From positions 1 through 19,295 of the forward strand of contig JBKQTH010000119.1 in NCBI GenBank assembly GCA_052143275.1: 19,295 nucleotides of DNA, in the 5' to 3' direction. The DNA comes from JAJPKE01 sp052143275 (GTDB lineage Bacteria; Chloroflexota; Ktedonobacteria; Ktedonobacterales; JADMIN01). Position 1 is the stretch's first letter. Each line of letters opens with the position of its first letter. Below the pieces are notes generated by a model. It did no database searches, was not told the origin of the DNA, and worked only from the letters and a program-made list of their open reading frames with translations. The translations under genes were made by a program, and so were the position numbers. Shown here piece by piece: positions 1 through 5,947 of the stretch.

Positions 1-1
1 G

Positions 2-118
2 TCGAGGGAAGCCATAGAGGCGGCCACGGGCAAGCCGGTGCTTAGCGAGGCTAACTATAAGCAATTGCAGCAGGAAAGACAGAAAGAACTACAGCCGCCA
101 CTCTTTTCAGAAGATTGA
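2..118 (+). CDS. C-terminal end of an unidentified protein (partial)
   Basis: An open frame runs in from the left edge and ends at TGA 116-118, giving 38 residues that end in PPLFSED. The visible part is hydrophilic, with a Q/E/K-rich stretch (YKQLQQERQKEL), and reads like a real C-terminus rather than a shadow frame. The segment with EAATGKPVLSEANY faintly recalls the end of BRO/DinD-type or phage antirepressor-like proteins, but this is an impression from short sequence only. It lies 61 bases ahead of the membrane protein on the same strand, so the two may be co-transcribed. Confidence 0.5.
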   Translation, partial: SREAIEAATGKPVLSEANYKQLQQERQKELQPPLFSED

Positions 119-179
119 AGCACAGCCGGATGACTAATTGGGACTGATGAGCAATCGGACTGTTAGTGGGAGGTATATC

Positions 180-731
180 ATGACGAGTAAACTCGAGAGA
201 GCAGGCGAGAACCTGGGCTCTGCATTGATTGGGATTGCCTTTTGGGTTGCCTTTTTTTGCTTTCTATACTTCCGGTTTGGACTATTCCATAACACTATCT
301 TGATTGCCGCTTTTGGCGCATCCCTAGTCTTGGGTGCGATAGGTTGGGTATCCGAAGCCTTCGACGACAACGCTAAAACGAATAGGCAAATCAAGGAAAT
401 ACTAGGCATAGAGGCGAAAAGTGAAACGACGGAGTCCACTGGCCCCGTGTTAGCCACTGCACCTGAAGTTCCTCCTACAGTTGTAGCTTCTGCACCTGCC
501 ACAATTGCCCCGTCCCCGACACCAGTAGCACAGCAGCCTGCGGTGCCAGAACCACCTACCCAGCACCCAAGCACGACTCTAGTACCTGCCACCATGACCG
601 CCGAAGAGAAGCTCGACCGTATCTTCAAGATTATGGAGAACCAAGGCCGGGGCCACTTCGCCTCTAGCTTATTATGGAGCTTGTTTGGTATTGCAGGCGG
701 GTGCCTCGTTGGATATATTATTCCGCGCTGA
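180..731 (+). CDS. Small membrane protein with Pro/Ala/Thr-rich loop, function unknown
   Basis: This gene encodes 183 residues. The start at 180 was chosen over an upstream in-frame ATG at 138 because GGGAGG (168-173) lies six bases before it. Two hydrophobic segments are visible at about residues 13-32 and 36-56. A soluble part with a charged patch follows, then a low-complexity linker rich in Pro, Ala, Thr and Val (about 84-135), a short charged helix (AEEKLDRIFKIMENQ) and a third hydrophobic segment at about 160-181. This suggests a protein anchored at both ends with a flexible loop. I recognise no family. The gene ends just before a strong hairpin. An antisense open frame covers it fully but has shadow-like composition. 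Confidence 0.72.
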   Translation: MTSKLERAGENLGSALIGIAFWVAFFCFLYFRFGLFHNTILIAAFGASLVLGAIGWVSEAFDDNAKTNRQIKEILGIEAKSETTESTGPVLATAPEVPPTVVASAPATIAPSPTPVAQQPAVPEPPTQHPSTTLVPATMTAEEKLDRIFKIMENQGRGHFASSLLWSLFGIAGGCLVGYIIPR

Positions 732-745
732 TTCCTGGCTAGCAA

Positions 746-775
746 AATCCCCCTGGCGGAGATTCCAGGGGGATT
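746..775 (+). terminator. Strong hairpin after the membrane-protein gene
   Basis: AATCCCCCTGG (746-756) pairs perfectly with CCAGGGGGATT (765-775) around an eight-base loop. The 11-bp GC-rich stem sits 15 bases after the stop codon, as expected for a terminator, but no T-run follows on the plus strand. In the reverse direction a short TTTT follows. It is probably a weak or bidirectional terminator. Confidence 0.55.
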
Positions 776-849
776 AAGGGTGCGAGTTAGGCGAAGCAAG
801 TCGGGACAGGAGATGCGTGCGAGCCTTGCTCATAGCATCCTGAACACAT

Positions 850-945
850 ATGTGCACTGAGCGTGGCCGATCACATCCTGCTTGTGGGCGAGCTGCGGCT
901 TTTAGCCTTGAGACCATCGGTCGGGAGGCATGTGCTGAAGCGTAG
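850..945 (+). pseudogene. Possible remnant of a transposon protein 3' end (TnpB-like tail)
   Basis: A short frame from ATG 850 to TAG 943-945 contains HPACGRAAAFSLETIGREACAEA. Its look, including the Ala-Cys-Gly motif, recalls the variable tails of IS605/TnpB proteins. The DNA around it can fold: GCCTTGAG (905-912) pairs with CTCAAGGC (951-958). A TGA lies just upstream in frame, so no longer protein is encoded. The assignment is weak. The rest of 776-1022 shows nothing I can support. Confidence 0.2.
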
Positions 946-1022
946 AAGGCCTCAAGGCGGTGGGTACATCTAGCTTACATGGGGATCAGTTCGCTGACCT
1001 TCTCTTGGACAATTCCTACAGG

Positions 1023-1249
1023 ATGTAGATTTCGAAGCTTGTTGCACCGAAAAGGCCAATTTTGGGCACTTGTTTGCCGCTTGTTGCGCAGGCTTTTCGG
1101 CGAGTGTTGCACCAATCCGGACTTATACTGACGTTTGTTTCACCAATGCGGGCTGACAATTTATGCGAGCACGAGAATCACATGTAGATTTCGGCGCTCA
1201 TTGCGGCAAAATGGCCGCTTTTGGGCACGTATTCGCCGATTATTGCGCC
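1023..1249 (+). repeat. Degenerate duplicated repeat with TTGTTGCRCC core motifs
   Basis: Copy A (1023-1090) and copy B (1182-1249) both begin ATGTAGATTTCG, share TTTTGGGCAC in the middle and end TTGCGC, with about three quarters identity and an offset of 159 bases. Between them are two more core motifs. The cores are TTGTTGCACC (1039-1048), TTGTTGCGCA (1081-1090), TGTTGCACC (1105-1113) and TTGTTTCACC (1135-1144), with weaker forms at 1198 and 1240. Spacing within each copy is 42 bases. The same core occurs in reverse orientation at 4730-4762. This could be a cluster of protein-binding sites, or transposon-end or recombinase-site DNA. No gene is credible in 776-1449. Confidence 0.55.
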
Positions 1250-1449
1250 AAACCGAACTCGGCTGATCTGTTCTTTGCACTGCACAACCGCAGATCCACA
1301 CGCTCCATCGTAACTACCATAGTTATGTGGCATAGGAGGATAGGACACGAGGGCTGTGGAGCCGACTCTTTTCCAGAGCTGGCAGACGGCAGACTGAGCA
1401 GGTACTTCCTGCTGCGCACCGCTGGCCCCGCTGCCGTCAGCAGAGCTGC

Positions 1450-1866
1450 TTAGCTAAAGGAGCGCTGCCTCCAGCCAATATAGATGGCGAAGATGACCGC
1501 GATGAGCGTACCGGCAACGATGGAGAAGGTGTTCTTGAGAGAATTGGTGGGATACAGGCCAGTGACGACCAGAGCTACGCGCCCAATGACGTCGACGCCC
1601 AGCAACACTATAGCGAGCACTGCGGCCCACCGCTTTAGCGTGAGGACCAGCACTCCGCTCAGCACATAGCAGGCGCCGATCGCTGCTGACGAGTAGCTGA
1701 CGAGGCTCCCACTCGAGGTCGTAATGCCAAAGAAATTGTGGGTAAAGCCGGTCACCATCTCGGCCAGACCAAAGAGAATCATCAAGCAGGCAAACAAGAT
1801 GATATCCCACGTGTGCGTGAGGTGTGCCGTCTGCTCAGGTGATGGGGACAGGAGTGGATTGCTCAT
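1450..1866 (-). CDS. Four-helix membrane protein, last gene of the ABC/TetR operon
   Basis: This gene encodes 138 residues. The start is preceded by GGAGG nine bases upstream. Hydrophobic segments are visible at about residues 20-42, 56-78, 82-104 and 112-132, with a short charged N-terminus and an Arg-rich C-terminus (WRQRS). It resembles many small uncharacterised bacterial four-helix membrane proteins, but I recognise no named family. It follows the TetR gene by 42 bases on the same strand, so it is probably the fourth gene of the operon and may be controlled by the same repressor. Downstream, AGCAGG/CCTGCT can form a small hairpin near 1400, but no clear terminator is visible. Confidence 0.72.
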   Translation of the reverse strand: MSNPLLSPSPEQTAHLTHTWDIILFACLMILFGLAEMVTGFTHNFFGITTSSGSLVSYSSAAIGACYVLSGVLVLTLKRWAAVLAIVLLGVDVIGRVALVVTGLYPTNSLKNTFSIVAGTLIAVIFAIYIGWRQRSFS

Positions 1867-1908
1867 AGCGCTGTGCCTCCGACTAGGCCTACTGGTTCCT
1901 GATACGAA

Positions 1909-2577
1909 TCATGGTTTGGTCGAGAATGCTGCCCTGTCGCTACTCGGACCCGAATGCGGCGCCGCAATGCCCTGTAACAGAGCATCCACCACGGTATCTG
2001 GCCTATACAGGCGCTGAGCAGCGGGATCGAGAAACTCGACAAAGAGACCACCCAGTATCAGCGAGAGAAATATCTGCAGCAGGATGAAGGTAGGATCTAG
2101 ATCAGTACGTACCTCACCCCGCACTTGGGCACGTTCGACGATGGGACGGAACTCTTGCAGGCGTGGAGTAATGACCTTCCCGACAAATGCCTGAGAAACT
2201 TTAGGGTTGGTCTTGAGTTCGGCCATCATTTTGGTGAACAACTTCCCCATGAAGGGGTCACCACCGTACACTTCCAGCGAGCCCTTGGCCAGATAGAGCA
2301 AATCATCGCGAATACTTCCAGTGTCTGGAAGCAGGTTGCCGCCACGCAGGAGGTAGAGTGCGTCACTGACGATGTCTTCTTTCGCCGACCAGCGGCGGTA
2401 GATCGTGGTCTTGCCCACGCCGGCGCGCTGCGCGATGGCTTCAATACTGAGGCCGGCAAGGCCCTCTTCGGCAAAAAGTTCAAGCGTTGCCTCCAGAATC
2501 GCCTGATGTGACTTCTCGCTCCGGCGGCGGCCAGTTTTGTGGCCAGTAGTATTGGCAGTATTCATGGCAGTATGCAT
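1909..2577 (-). CDS. TetR/AcrR-family transcriptional regulator
   Basis: This gene encodes 222 residues (218 if the in-frame ATG at 2565 is used). After a basic N-terminal tail (GRRRSEK) comes a classical TetR DNA-binding domain. Helix 1 is HQAILEATLELFAEEGL, and the helix-turn-helix at about 43-66 contains IAQRAGVGKTTIYRRW. The C-terminal ligand-binding part (about 80-222) is helical and includes a hydrophobic segment, ILLQIFLSLILGGLFVEF. Known members repress drug-efflux genes and release DNA on binding a ligand. It lies 25 bases after the permease gene in the operon, and two candidate operators flank the operon promoter, so autoregulation is likely. Both candidate starts fall in 12-bp tandem repeats and neither has a good ribosome site, so the start is uncertain. 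Confidence 0.9.
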   Translation of the reverse strand: MHTAMNTANTTGHKTGRRRSEKSHQAILEATLELFAEEGLAGLSIEAIAQRAGVGKTTIYRRWSAKEDIVSDALYLLRGGNLLPDTGSIRDDLLYLAKGSLEVYGGDPFMGKLFTKMMAELKTNPKVSQAFVGKVITPRLQEFRPIVERAQVRGEVRTDLDPTFILLQIFLSLILGGLFVEFLDPAAQRLYRPDTVVDALLQGIAAPHSGPSSDRAAFSTKP

Positions 2578-2584
2578 GGCAGTA
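2554..2584. repeat. 12-bp tandem repeats at the tetR start
   Basis: On the plus strand, GGCAGTATTCAT (2554-2565) and GGCAGTATGCAT (2566-2577) are followed by the partial unit GGCAGTA (2578-2584). Both candidate TetR start codons are formed by these units, so a change in repeat number would add or remove four residues and alternative starts without a frameshift. Confidence 0.6.
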
Positions 2585-2602
2585 CCGGTATTTCTTTCCA
2601 GG

Positions 2603-3424
2603 TCAACCGCTGGTTCGGCGTCCGTACGCCGATATTGCCAGAGTGATAAAAATGATGAGTAAGCCTACACACCAGGCTAGCGCCTGCCCGATATAGCTAC
2701 CGTTAGGCTGACCCAGCACCAGGCCGCGAACCGCAGTAATGATGACCGAGACCGGTTGATGCTCGGCGAACGGACGGAGCCAGCTGGGCATAGTGCTGGT
2801 AGGTACGAGCGCGCTACTGACGAACATCAGCGGAAGCCCCCAGATCACCACCGACTGCTGCACCGCTTCCACACTGTGGAGCAGCAAGCCCAGAACCACA
2901 TTAAACCATGAAAACATGAAGCTGCTGAGTACCAGGAGGCCAATCGCCGCCACCCAGTTCAGGACGGTGCCCTGCGGCCGGAAGCCGACCAGGAGGCCAA
3001 CCGCCCAGGTGATCAAGACAATGAAGGTGGTGCGCAAGAGATCCGCCAGCGTGCGACCGATCAGCACCGCCGACTGAGCCATGGGAAGCGAGCGAAAGCG
3101 GTCGATCAGGCCGCGCTGCAGGTCCGTTGCCAGGCCGATTCCGCTGAACGCCGAGCCCAGGATGAGTGAGATCACGAATATGCCGGCCATAAGGTAGTTG
3201 ATATAGCTGGTTCCGGGAACGGTAATGGCTCCGGCGAAGACGAAGCGGAACATCAATACCATCAGGACGGGTTGCAGCGCGGACGTGATCAATTCATCGG
3301 GAATGCGCGGTATCCGAAGCAGCTGCCGCTGGGCCAGGACCAAGGTATCCGCAATCGTCCAATAGGGTGCTGGCCGCACCAGGGGAGAGGTATCGTCGTT
3401 TGACGAAAGAATGCTGTTATCCAT
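2603..3424 (-). CDS. ABC-2 type permease of a DrrB-like drug-export transporter
   Basis: This gene encodes 273 residues. The start has CGGAG six bases upstream. After a polar N-terminus of about 35 residues come six hydrophobic segments typical of ABC2_membrane/DrrB proteins, with the first near 50-68. The characteristic cytoplasmic stretch after the second helix, GLIDRFRSLPMAQSAVLIGR (about 125-144), matches the family pattern. The C-terminus is basic (YGRRTSG). In known systems the permease pairs with a DrrA-like ATPase to move hydrophobic antibiotics or lipids out across the membrane. The ATPase gene lies 45 bases upstream and the tetR gene 25 bases downstream, so this is one operon. The substrate cannot be told from sequence. 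Confidence 0.9.
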   Translation of the reverse strand: MDNSILSSNDDTSPLVRPAPYWTIADTLVLAQRQLLRIPRIPDELITSALQPVLMVLMFRFVFAGAITVPGTSYINYLMAGIFVISLILGSAFSGIGLATDLQRGLIDRFRSLPMAQSAVLIGRTLADLLRTTFIVLITWAVGLLVGFRPQGTVLNWVAAIGLLVLSSFMFSWFNVVLGLLLHSVEAVQQSVVIWGLPLMFVSSALVPTSTMPSWLRPFAEHQPVSVIITAVRGLVLGQPNGSYIGQALAWCVGLLIIFITLAISAYGRRTSG

Positions 3425-3469
3425 GACGTACTCCGTAAGAGAGATACTGGCCTCCGATGTGGTACTTGA

Positions 3470-4420
3470 CTAGCTGGTTGGAGCGGTAACTCGCGCAGTG
3501 AGCGCGAGAAACACGTCGTCCAAGGTAGGGCGCCGCAAGGCCAGTTCGTCTACAGTAATGTGAGCGCTGTCCATATCGCGTATGATGGCCGGTAATGGGT
3601 GGGTTCCTGGCGCGACTGGCACCAGGAGGCGACACGCCTCTTGATCGACCTGGATTTCACCGGTGCTGTAGCTGCGAATCACCTGGAGCGCGGCTTCAAG
3701 TTCACCGGTGTTGGCCAGAGTCAGTTCGACTCGTTCTCCCCCGATTCGGGTTTTCAATTGATCGGAAGTGCCCTCAGCAATGACTCGTCCTCGATCGATG
3801 ACCACAATCTGCTGGGCCAGGTGGTCGGCCTCCTCCAGGTACTGCGTGGTAAGAAAGACCGTCGTTCCCTTGGCTGCCAGCTCGCGGACCACCTGCCAGA
3901 CCAGCAGCCGTCCACGCGGATCGAGACCGGTAGTCGGCTCGTCGAGGAAAATGATCGGCGGCAGGACAATGAGACTTGCCGCCAGGTCGAGACGGCGACG
4001 CATGCCGCCGGAGTAGGTGCCGACCTGGCGACCAGCAGCCTCGGCCAGGTCAAAATGTTCGAGCAGTAGGCGCGCTCGACGCTTGGCCGACGTAGTGGAC
4101 AAATGATAGAGTCGCCCGAACATCTCCAGGTTCTCGTAGCCGGTGAGCATCTCATCGACGGCAGCGAACTGGCCGGCCATGCCAATGTGTGAGCGTACCT
4201 TGCGCGCATCGGCGACCACGTCCAGTCCCGCCACTTTCGCATGCCCGCTATCGGGCTTGAGCAGGGTGGTGAAGATGCGGACGGTGGTGGTTTTGCCCGA
4301 ACCGTTGGGTCCGAGAAGGGCCAGCACACTCCCTTGCTCGGCGCTCAAGTCAAGCCCATCAAGCGCCAGTACGCGGCCATATGATTTGCGGAGGCCCTCA
4401 GCCACTATAGCAAGTGTCAT
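3470..4420 (-). CDS. DrrA-like ABC transporter ATP-binding protein
   Basis: This gene encodes 316 residues. The ATG at 4420 was chosen because GGGAGCAGG lies just upstream; a longer frame from GTG 4462 exists. Walker A GPNGSGKTT is at 37-45, the Q-loop at Gln84, the signature YSGGM at 136-140, and Walker B IIFLDEP at 156-162 followed by TTGLDP. The usual H-loop histidine is Gln193 in TTQYLEEAD, which is normal for the DrrA (daunorubicin resistance) branch. The C-terminal 90 residues end in LALRRPTLDDVFLALT, the DrrA-type (DUF4162-like) tail. The protein should hydrolyse ATP to drive the adjacent DrrB-like permease. It is the first gene of the TetR-controlled operon. Confidence 0.93.
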   Translation of the reverse strand: MTLAIVAEGLRKSYGRVLALDGLDLSAEQGSVLALLGPNGSGKTTTVRIFTTLLKPDSGHAKVAGLDVVADARKVRSHIGMAGQFAAVDEMLTGYENLEMFGRLYHLSTTSAKRRARLLLEHFDLAEAAGRQVGTYSGGMRRRLDLAASLIVLPPIIFLDEPTTGLDPRGRLLVWQVVRELAAKGTTVFLTTQYLEEADHLAQQIVVIDRGRVIAEGTSDQLKTRIGGERVELTLANTGELEAALQVIRSYSTGEIQVDQEACRLLVPVAPGTHPLPAIIRDMDSAHITVDELALRRPTLDDVFLALTARVTAPTS

Positions 4421-4465
4421 TGCATACCTGCTCCCTGGCGGTGTCACGCCTGTCATAACCACATT

Positions 4466-4483
4466 CGATACGATGCGGTATCG
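4466..4483. promoter_or_regulatory. Candidate TetR operator (perfect palindrome)
   Basis: CGATACGATGCGGTATCG has perfect 6-bp arms (CGATAC/GTATCG) with a 6-base spacer. It sits just downstream of the predicted -10 box, in the 5' leader of the operon. This is a typical size and place for a TetR-family operator. Confidence 0.6.
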
Positions 4484-4500
4484 TTTCTATGACCTTCCAG

Positions 4501-4529
4501 AGTATAGCAGGCATTCTGACGAAACGCAA
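4501..4529 (-). promoter_or_regulatory. Sigma70-like promoter of the drrAB-tetR operon
   Basis: Read on the minus strand, TTGCGT (4524-4529) and TATACT (4501-4506) are separated by exactly 17 bases. The -10 box lies 81 bases upstream of the ATPase start. Candidate TetR operators lie directly before the -35 box and about 17 bases past the -10 box, where a repressor would block initiation. Confidence 0.65.
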
Positions 4530-4530
4530 C

Positions 4531-4545
4531 GGTATCGTATCGATG
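4531..4545. promoter_or_regulatory. Second candidate TetR operator (half-conserved)
   Basis: GGTATCGTATCGATG, read in reverse, contains CGATACGATACC and so shares CGATACGAT with the palindrome at 4466-4483. It abuts the -35 box. The two sites bracket the promoter, suggesting co-operative or looped repression. It is less symmetrical than the first site. Confidence 0.45.
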
Positions 4546-4688
4546 CTGCGCTTATGCAACTGCAGAGTTGGGCGCAGGCGGGGGCCATCCCAGCAACTAG
4601 CAGTCCACAGATTGACGGCTGTAACAGCTATCGATTAGAGAAGACAAAACTGCTCCAGTGGCGACAGGAGCGCATCTGCGAAGAAGAA

Positions 4689-4719
4689 GCCAGCAGGGTA
4701 CCCTTGGTACCCTGCTGGC
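4689..4719. repeat. Perfect 14-bp inverted repeat with 3-base loop
   Basis: GCCAGCAGGGTACC (4689-4702) pairs exactly with GGTACCCTGCTGGC (4706-4719) around CTT. No T-run follows on the plus strand; on the minus strand TTCTTCTTC follows. It lies upstream of the minus operon promoter and next to the inverted TTGTTGCAC motifs, so it may belong to a mobile-element end or be a factor-assisted terminator. No gene is credible between 4530 and 4980. Confidence 0.6.
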
Positions 4720-4729
4720 ATGTCACCGT

Positions 4730-4762
4730 GGTGCAACAAGCGTCGGACAACCTGTGCAACAA
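4730..4762 (-). repeat. Two inverted copies of the TTGTTGCAC motif
   Basis: GGTGCAACAA (4730-4739) and TGTGCAACAA (4753-4762) are reverse complements of the TTGTTGCACC/TTGTTGCACA core seen in the 1023-1249 cluster. The 23-base offset equals one spacing in that cluster (1081 to 1104 region). Their opposite orientation makes them inverted relative to the left cluster, enclosing the ABC/tetR operon. Confidence 0.45.
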
Positions 4763-4815
4763 ACGCCGAATACAACACAGGACCCTGCGGACCGGACCGC
4801 GCCTGCGTCCTATCG

Positions 4816-4824
4816 TGCTACAAT
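4816..4824 (+). promoter_or_regulatory. Possible extended -10 promoter for the antitoxin-like gene
   Basis: TGCTACAAT fits the extended -10 form TGnTAnnnT and lies 157 bases before the UPF0175 start. No convincing -35 box is seen. This is weak support. Confidence 0.3.
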
Positions 4825-4980
4825 GAGCGGACAGGCACGGGGAGTCTCGAGTGCGGGAGCCTCTTTCTACAGACATCCGCAGATGCCACGCACGACCGAC
4901 CTGGTTCGTTCTCGTCCGGCCGCGCAGGATTGCCGTGCACGCCAGTAGGATACGAGCAGGTAGGACGAAGGAGAACGCTG

Positions 4981-5214
4981 ATGCACCTTGAAATTCCAGA
5001 CGATCTGGGGGTCACTGAGGAGCAAGCGCGCCTCGATTTCGCCGTCGGGATCTACTCCTCTCGCACGGTGAGCCTCGCGCGGGCGGCACGGCTCGCTGGG
5101 CCCAGCCGCATAGACTTCCAGCGCATCCTAGCGGAGCGGGGAATCCCGCTCGCCTACGATGTGGACGATCTTGAGGGCGACATCGCTACCCTCAAGCGGC
5201 TGGGGCAGCTGTGA
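4981..5214 (+). CDS. UPF0175-family protein, probable antitoxin
   Basis: This gene encodes 77 residues. AAGGAG lies seven bases before the ATG, which fixes the start although the frame is open much further upstream. The sequence follows the UPF0175 pattern: MHLEIPDDL at the N-terminus, a middle helix-turn-helix-like part (SLARAARLAGPSRIDFQRIL, about 36-55), then ERGIPLAYDVDDLEGDIATL. UPF0175 proteins are usually encoded directly before DUF3368 PIN-domain proteins and are regarded as the antitoxins of those pairs, binding DNA and toxin. Here a DUF3368-like gene does follow on the same strand, 100 bases later, but it is truncated, so this antitoxin may now be an orphan. Confidence 0.85.
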   Translation: MHLEIPDDLGVTEEQARLDFAVGIYSSRTVSLARAARLAGPSRIDFQRILAERGIPLAYDVDDLEGDIATLKRLGQL

Positions 5215-5314
5215 GCGTGCCTGTGCGGTCGATACGCGTGCGCGGCGCTCGCATAGGCAGCGTCAGTCAGGTCTATGTGTGGCTGTACGATTGTTGGACA
5301 GCGAGGTGCCTCGC

Positions 5315-5830
5315 ATGCTGGTCGTCAGTGACACGAGCCCCATCACCAATCTGGCCGCCGTCGGCCACCTCGACTTGCTCCGGGTGCTGTATACACAGAT
5401 TACGATTCCCGAGGAGGTTCGCGACGAGCTCGTGCTCGGCGGGACCGGCAATAACCCTGGAGCCCGCGAGGTGCTGTCTGAATCCTGGTTCGTCGTCGCT
5501 AGCGACGAGCGCAGGCGGTCGCAAAGCGCGGTGATCTCCTCAGAACCGCCTTTGGGCGAGCCGGACCACTCACTCACCCACACGCGCTCTCCAGTATTCC
5601 TCGGGTGTACCTGGATAGCGCGCAAAGATATGCAGATGCAGGTGCGGGACATGGTCTCCGTAAAAGAAGACATAGACATGATCTGCCCCAGTACAATCCT
5701 TCAGCGAGCGTCTTACCGTGCTGGCTCATCGCCACACGCTGCACGTTCTGGCGGTTTACCCGCACTGACAAACCGTTACAACGCTAGGCGCCAACAACGC
5801 CGCCCCGTTGGATGGCAGCCAGATTTCTAA
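5315..5830 (+). pseudogene. PIN-domain (DUF3368) toxin, truncated after about 60 residues
   Basis: The start at ATG 5315 gives MLVVSDTSPITNLAAVGHLD, the hallmark N-terminus of DUF3368 PIN proteins with the first acidic active-site residue (Asp6) and SPI/TNL following. The match continues through IPEEVRDELVLGG and NNPGAREV to SWFVV at about residue 61 (position 5497). The rest of the frame to 5830 does not look like a PIN domain: the expected GEAEAI-type motif and the C-terminal acidic residues are missing. That DNA instead carries an antisense HIT-protein remnant. PIN toxins are RNases that cut RNA with a cluster of four acidic residues, so this copy should be inactive. The open frame itself is unbroken to 5830 and may be annotated as a hypothetical protein. 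Confidence 0.75.
5497..5716 (-). pseudogene. HIT-family nucleotide-binding protein remnant, frameshifted
   Basis: On the minus strand, 5716 down to TGA 5570-5572 encodes ADHVYVFFYGDHVPHLHLHIF followed by ARYPGTPEEYW. This contains the His-x-His-x-His motif (PHLHLHIF) that defines the histidine-triad hydrolases or transferases. After a shift of one base near 5570-5575, the next frame continues as EWSGSPKGGSEEITALCDRLRSSL down to about 5500, which fits a typical HIT C-terminus. The N-terminal half is absent: a stop lies just upstream in frame. The remnant abuts the point where the PIN toxin loses its similarity, so a rearrangement joined the two. Confidence 0.7.
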
Positions 5831-5947
5831 GCTAGGCTTTATGCAATTCGTCTGGCAACATGGAGAATACACTCCTATCCCCGTAACATCTTGCCCGACG
5901 GCATGCATGCTCCACCGCTGACAGGATAAAGCAGGCTGGTGGATGTT

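Noticed and set aside
134..799. Long minus-strand ORF (221 codons)
   Set aside because: Antisense to the membrane-protein gene, which has a good ribosome site and membrane segments. The minus frame has shadow-like composition and crosses the hairpin.
1163..1453. Plus-strand ORF of 96 codons
   Set aside because: Lies in the degenerate repeat region, has no ribosome site and no recognisable sequence.
4143..4826. Plus-strand ORF of 227 codons
   Set aside because: Its first third is antisense to the ABC ATPase and it crosses the promoter and operators; the rest has no motif.
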